Origin: Euperipatoides rowelli
Lineage: Eukaryota; Onychophora; Udeonychophora; Euonychophora; Peripatopsidae
Assembly: GCA_003024985.2 (NCBI GenBank)
Contig: PXIH01S0005089.1
DNA length: 11,264 nucleotides
Direction: 5' to 3' (one strand)
Shown here: piece by piece, positions 7,204 to 11,264 of the stretch
How the letters are laid out: every line of letters begins with the position of its first letter
Numbering within the stretch: the first letter of the stretch is position 1
Translations under genes and position numbers: made by a program
The notes under the pieces: generated by a model
What the model was told of the DNA's origin: nothing
The model's input: the letters and a program-made list of their open reading frames with translations, nothing else
Databases searched by the model: none

Positions 7204-7786
7204 TTAAAGGTCAAATGTAACGCATTTTTTGAATTTTTTATGATGATTGATTTTCAAAGATTTTTACTAAAAAAAAAAAAAATATCCACCAGAAAAAAAA
7301 CAAAAATTAAAATAAAAAACATAGTTAACTTATTTACAATTCAATTTTTAAAATAATTGTCTTTAGCTCCTCTCCCTGAAAACAACAGAGTAAGGCTGAA
7401 AAATCCTATGCTCTAATTGTTTAATTACTTGTAAAAAAATCATAATCAAATTCATTCTTTGTGCTTATTATTATGATACAATTTGTTTTTTTTTTTAAAT
7501 GAAAATGACCTTTAATACAAGTTAAGCATACCTCTATTTACTGTACATGTTAAATCATTACAAAAAAAACAGCTGTAGAAGCTGTTTCGTCATCAAATTA
7601 ATCTCAAACCCAAATAAAAACTGTAAAATCTTCAATTTATAATCTCAGACCCAGGATAGGAACAGTCTTACTTTTATCTTTAAATAACTTTTTTTTTTAT
7701 GCATTTTAATTTTTTTTCCAGTGGAATTTTTTTGAAAATCAATAATAAAAATAAAATAAAATAAATCCGTTACATTTGACCTTTAA
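7204..7786. mobile_element. Foldback element with 19-base perfect inverted repeat and TTAA ends
   Basis: TTAAAGGTCAAATGTAACG at 7204-7222 is repeated exactly in reverse complement at 7768-7786. Homology continues inward in diverged form: both arms share ATTGATTTTCAAA, then CCAC followed by an A run and ATTAAAAT. The arms are roughly 100 bases (about 7204-7320 and 7690-7786), separated by about 370 bases. Both ends carry TTAA, so a TTAA-targeting element is possible, but the termini lack the CCC start usual for piggyBac. The interior has a strong hairpin at 7567-7587 and no open frame of note. The open frame at 7051-7356 running across the left arm is chance. Confidence 0.62.
7567..7587. repeat. 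8-base-stem hairpin inside the foldback element
   Basis: AAACAGCT (7567-7574) and AGCTGTTT (7580-7587) are perfect complements around a 5-base loop, GTAGA. A short direct repeat follows: AATCTCAAACCCA near 7601 and AATCTCAGACCCA near 7641. Confidence 0.7.
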
Positions 7787-8279
7787 ACTGTCATTAGTGA
7801 GGCAGGTGAAGGGTTCCTATAACAGGGAACTGGACTTAACCGAGTATACAAATTTTTAGAAAGCTGTTAGATTTGACCTGATTCAGTCACTGTTATAAGT
7901 AGAGATAAGGTACTCTTGATTTCTATAAATTTATGAAAAAAACTAAAAAAACAACAAAACAAATCATAATGAACAACAAGCTTTCCAAGCCTTTACTTGC
8001 CATAAAACTATATTAAACTAATGAATGTAGGCAAAGAATACTTGGAATATATTTAAAAAAGTTTATTTTCAACAGAATGTTCTATGAAATTAGAACAGTT
8101 TATTGATATAATTATAATAAATAGGCCTTGACACTAGAGGTAATTGGATATAATAATATACTTAAAGATAACAGTTCTTGGAGAATAGGTAATACCATAT
8201 ACTGATAAGGAACACGGGCTTACCAATAAAGTTGAGACAGGCTGGAACACTTTTCAGTGGAAAACATAGCTAAGCGAAC
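7787..8279. other. Intron segment, possible LINE flank
   Basis: AT-rich and without a gene. The retrotransposon remnant that is clear from 8280 may begin somewhere in the second half of this stretch, but I could not see its left border or a duplication. Confidence 0.4.
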
Positions 8280-8630
8280 AGCCATTCCAGTGCCACTAGT
8301 GCAATGAAGAAACTTGGATGGCTCCCTTTGAGAGAAAAAAAGACAAATTCACTTTGCCTAACTGATATGGAAATGTGTAAATAATCTTGCATCCAAAAAA
8401 TCCAGTCCAAAATCTGACAGTAAGAGTTCCTAAACACCATGCACTACCAGATCAACCCCAAATGGTAAATTTGTTAAATCGTCCGAAATCAAGCCCAAAC
8501 TAATGGTTCTTTTAAACACCTTGCTCAAATAATATGGAACAGCATACCAAAATATATAAGAACCTCATCAACACTGAAATCATTCAGGAAAAACTACTAC
8601 GATTTCCTAAATCTACAACATCTTAACTAA
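8280..8630 (+). pseudogene. Decayed LINE ORF2 C-terminus
   Basis: Frame 3 reads SHSSATSAMKKLGWLPLREK to about 8336. Frame 1 continues from 8341 as RQIHFA-stop-LIWKCVNNLASKK. Frame 3 resumes before 8511 as SFKHLAQIIWNSIPKYIRTS, then TLKSFRKNYYDFLNLQHLN, and ends at TAA 8628-8630. Two frameshifts and at least two stops make it non-functional. The final stop is at the position expected for this domain, followed by the 3' UTR. Only the region after the reverse transcriptase palm is present. Confidence 0.75.
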
Positions 8631-8780
8631 TTGTATTGTAATAGTATACTAATCACTTGGAAGTTGTGTTGCTTACACATTTGAACCTTCACCTCTTTGT
8701 ATGTTAGTGTTTCGTTACACAAATTGAGTTTGTTATATATGTAATAGTTTATATTAATAACTACTAGAGAGAGACAAAAA

Positions 8781-8816
8781 AGTTTCTAGTGTAGCATCCA
8801 CTAGGTTAAAGAAACT
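8781..8816 (+). repeat. 3' UTR hairpin of the LINE remnant
   Basis: CTAGTG (8786-8791) pairs with CACTAG (8799-8804) around a 7-base loop. The outer AGTTT (8781-8785) pairs with AAACT (8812-8816) across a one-sided bulge. A stem-loop close to the terminal repeat is a known recognition feature in several LINE clades; that it had this role here is inference. Confidence 0.6.
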
Positions 8817-8875
8817 GGTAAACCAATAATCTAATCTAAACTGGAGAACGGTTACAAAACAAGACAAGACAAAAG

Positions 8876-10108
8876 TTCCTTGCAAAATTTGGATAAAAGC
8901 CTTAGGATGGCCTTTATATCATTTTAGTTGTTAGATTATTTGTAAAGTAGTTACATATTTTATTTTAAACTACTATACAACTGTTTGAATAGGCTACTTT
9001 GCAAAATAATTAAACCAGTAATGCATATTTTCCTTATATGAGGCTTCTAAGGAAAATTGTCATAGCAGCGAAACTACTGGTTATTTTTTCATAAACTCTA
9101 CACTCATAGACTTGCTAATGCATCTAAAACTTTATAATAATTTTTTAAAAGTTGTTTCCAGTAATATTTGATTCAGCATTTTTAGTCAAAATTCAAACAT
9201 TAGAAAGAAATAGTATTCACATATTATTATGACTTTCAGTTTAAATCTTATACTTAAGATAATAGTGGCACCTAATGAGTAAATGATGAACTAATCCAGA
9301 CGCCAAACATACAAGGAATAAAATTAAAGCAATTAGGAGTAACATGATTTTAAAGTTGCTACTTCATACAAGGCCTGATGCATGAGATCTTATGAAAAGA
9401 CACATATGAATGATGTAAATGCTTGAATGCAAGGGAAATTAAGATGAGGAAAAATAATGCTTATGACTTCTATGTCTTCTAAAATAAAACATCTGAGAGA
9501 GTCCTACAACATTTTCATTGGTTGGTGGGGCGCTTCAGGCAAGTAGTTGGTTAACAATGCTATGGTTGTCGTAGAGAATCATAAGACTTGTAGATATTAC
9601 AGAGTTAAAAATTTATCATCACCCCCCTCCCAATAAATTAATTTAGCAATGGCCCTGACAGTTATTGGAATATTCACACACATATTTGGTACTGACTTAA
9701 ACTGGAGCTATCCAGTGTTTAACTTCCTGAGTTTTCCACCATCGTTCAACCATCTGGATTCTTCCCTAGTATTCAACTACCTGTTTTTTCTTTGAATTCT
9801 CCCCCTCCCCCCCCCCCCCACACACCCACTAACAAACTAAACCCACAGAAATCTCTCACAGCCCTTTCATTTTATATTGTAAAATATTAATGTACGCCTT
9901 ATAGATATCCATATTATAATTCATCAGTAGACTTATTTATTTAAATAGTTCTAATTTCTAAAAATAGTAGTAATAAGGTAAAGCATAAAATTTGCAAAAA
10001 AAAAACAAAAAAAAAAACAAAATGCAATATTATATTAAATTTTAATAAAAACATAAACAAATAATTTCAATTTTAGAGCAATAATAGAACGTCTGACACT
10101 GAGACAAG
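8876..10108. other. Intron segment, no gene seen
   Basis: AT-rich intron with simple-sequence tracts, including a C run at about 9807-9819 and A runs near 9997-10018. A less AT-rich stretch at about 9520-9880 shows no convincing open frame, splice pair or M2 peptidase similarity. Confidence 0.5.
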
Positions 10109-10134
10109 CACACACACACACACACACACACACA
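10109..10134 (+). repeat. (CA)13 microsatellite
   Basis: A pure dinucleotide run of 26 bases, likely length-polymorphic. Confidence 0.95.
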
Positions 10135-10813
10135 TTTCATGATGTATAAAATTGATATCGGCCTATTCTGTTTATGATTAGTTATGTCGCTGGTTTATTG
10201 CAGTTTTCTCTTTGAGAAATTTTATTCGAGTACTACTATGAATAAATAACTACTTGATTTGCCGCTAGATGTCATATGAAATCAAACTAGTTTTTTTTTT
10301 AATTTTTTTCATTGACAGATTGAAGTAGGAAATTCCCAAATTACTGTTTTGTAGAATAAAAAAAAAAAAAAAAAAAAGGGACAAAATTTAAATAAATCAT
10401 GCAGAATAAAATTAATTTTAAAATAGAAATAATAATTATATGATCATTTAATAATTATATATAGCTTTGCTAAAATTAATGCATTATGGAAAAATCCCTG
10501 TCTATTCCGTGAGGTAAAGGTAATAAGGAAGAGAATTTTGTAATTTTGTGTGGAATGGTAAGAGAGAAAGATTGGATTGATTATAGAAAGAGAAGGTAGA
10601 GAGGATTGAAAGTTTGATTAAAATAAAATATTATCAAGCTAAGCAAAGTTGGAAAACAACAGATTGTAAATGGATGGAGGCGGGTAGGACAAGTGGGTTA
10701 AATAAATAATTTAAATATTTGATAAGGAAAAAGTTCGAAGGGGGGATTACTCAAAGTTAAATCTAGAACCAATTTTGATATTAGTGAAACACACAATGTG
10801 TAGAGGAGGGGAG
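10135..10813. other. Intron segment, no gene seen
   Basis: AT-rich, with an uninterrupted A run at 10358-10377 and GA-rich sequence increasing from about 10530 towards the minisatellite. A CTCF-like word, CCGCTAGATGTCA, lies at 10262-10274 (see findings). No coding sequence is apparent. Confidence 0.5.
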
Positions 10814-10911
10814 AGATGAAGAAGGGGAGGTGAAGGAGGGGAATGGAAGGGGAGGAGGTGAAGGAGGGGAATGGAAGAGGAGGAGGTGAAGGAAGGGAGG
10901 TGAAGTAAGGG
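10814..10911 (+). repeat. GA-rich minisatellite, seven 14-base units
   Basis: Units start at 10814, 10828, 10842, 10856, 10870, 10884 and 10898. The common unit is AGGTGAAGGAGGGG. Units three and five are a second type, AATGGAAGRGGAGG, so the central part has a 28-base higher-order period. The purine bias is complete apart from T. G runs could allow quadruplex or triplex structures, which is inference. Confidence 0.85.
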
Positions 10912-10950
10912 ACGTTAATGATGAGAGGTTTAGAAAGGAGGGGAAGGAGG

Positions 10951-11192
10951 CAGTGGTGGATCTAGACATTTTTTTTGGGGGGGGGGGAAGTTGGATTCTG
11001 ATGCCCCCCCTAATTTCTGTGTTTTTCAAACAAAATATTTTGATAAGCTTTTTTTTTTGTATGATATTTTGATAGCCCTTATATACTGTATAATTTTTTA
11101 ACTTCAAAGCCCATTTTGCTGTCCCCCCCCCCCTGATGTGGTAACCGGGGCATTTGCCCCCTCTTGCTCCCTCCCCCTTAGATCTGGCACTG
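10951..11192. mobile_element. Short hAT-like foldback element
   Basis: The left end is CAGTGGTGGATCTAGA. The reverse complement of the right end is CAGTGCCAGATCTAAG, sharing CAGTG and GATCTA in register. CAGTG-type termini with a nearby GATC block are frequent in non-autonomous hAT elements. A run of 11 G (10977-10987) faces a run of 11 C (11123-11133), and GGGGCA-TT-TGCCCC (11147-11160) is a further hairpin. No transposase is present. The 8 bases outside each end do not match, so the expected hAT duplication is missing or decayed. The open reverse frame across this region and the minisatellite is an artefact of G/C runs. Confidence 0.55.
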
Positions 11193-11264
11193 TCATAGAT
11201 GGTGAAGAAAATCACTGTAAATGTGGTCTGACTGGATAAATTTATTTCTTTGTTATCTGTGATG
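11193..11264. other. Short terminal intron segment
   Basis: These 72 bases after the hAT-like element contain nothing I can identify. Confidence 0.4.

Larger units (their letters stand above)
8280..8875 (+). mobile_element. 3' end of a CR1/Jockey-type LINE
   Basis: The C-terminal part of ORF2 (separate entry) is followed by about 245 bases of 3' UTR. The UTR contains a hairpin (8781-8816) and ends in a short tandem tail, ACAAGACAAGACAAAAG (8859-8875). The protein pattern, LGWLPL...R then IWNSIP then SF+, is characteristic of CR1-, L2- and Jockey-related elements. The remaining ORF2 and the 5' part are absent. No convincing target duplication was found: AGTTCTTGG near 8174 against AGTTCCTTG at 8874 is too weak. 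Confidence 0.72.

Noticed and set aside
7051-7356. Forward 101-residue open frame
   Set aside because: It runs into the left arm of the foldback element and ends in a Lys-rich string from poly(A). It looks like a chance frame.
8174-8885. Target duplication of the second LINE (AGTTCTTGG and AGTTCCTTG)
   Set aside because: The match is short, needs an indel, and the left copy is not adjacent to a recognisable element border.
10781-11215. Reverse-strand 144-residue Ser/Pro-rich open frame
   Set aside because: It spans the GA minisatellite and the G/C runs of the hAT-like element. The Pro- and Ser-rich content mirrors simple sequence.
4572-11264. The next ACE exon in the downstream sequence
   Set aside because: I looked for the KYQG...PPV and KFH...PYIRY blocks in all forward frames by eye and found none. 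The exon must lie beyond the window.

Overview
The window looks like intronic DNA from an AT-rich invertebrate genome, most likely an arthropod. Introns are long, homopolymers and (AAAT)n tracts are common, and there are several classes of dead transposable element. The only host coding sequence I can support is one 145-base internal exon on the + strand (4427-4571). It encodes part of a peptidase family M2 (angiotensin-converting enzyme, ACE) protein and has canonical AG and GT splice borders. About 4.4 kb before it and 6.7 kb after it read as intron. I found neither the preceding exon (with the HEMGH zinc motif) nor the following exon (with the KFH and PYIRY motifs).

The introns record a series of insertions. 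From 923 to 2842 lies a 5'-truncated non-LTR retrotransposon (LINE) with a decayed reverse transcriptase. A 23-base target-site duplication (900-922 and 2843-2865, 22/23 identical) brackets it, so both ends are known. Around it, 750-813 and 4032-4097 are two diverged copies of an unnamed repeat in opposite orientation. Just after the exon, 4690-4940 is a GC-richer island of unknown origin.

The most informative structure is at 5983-6910. A tRNA-derived SINE (A box 6009-6019, B box 6067-6077, (AAAT)4 tail) lies between perfect 14-base target duplications. It is split by a 618-base TTAA-flanked, piggyBac-like non-autonomous element (6158-6775). That element carries three copies of a GGGGTCC...GGACCCC palindromic module. 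A second TTAA-bordered element with a 19-base perfect inverted repeat and longer diverged arms lies at 7204-7786. The 3' end of a CR1/Jockey-type LINE lies at about 8280-8875. The window ends with a 14-bp GA-rich minisatellite (10814-10911) and a hAT-like foldback element (10951-11192).

No operon, CRISPR array, rRNA, functional tRNA or multi-gene system is present. What is worth attention is the nested, datable transposon archive inside an ACE-family gene, plus a few repeats I could not name. The unknown base at 4774 and the one at 5787 show this is an assembled draft sequence.
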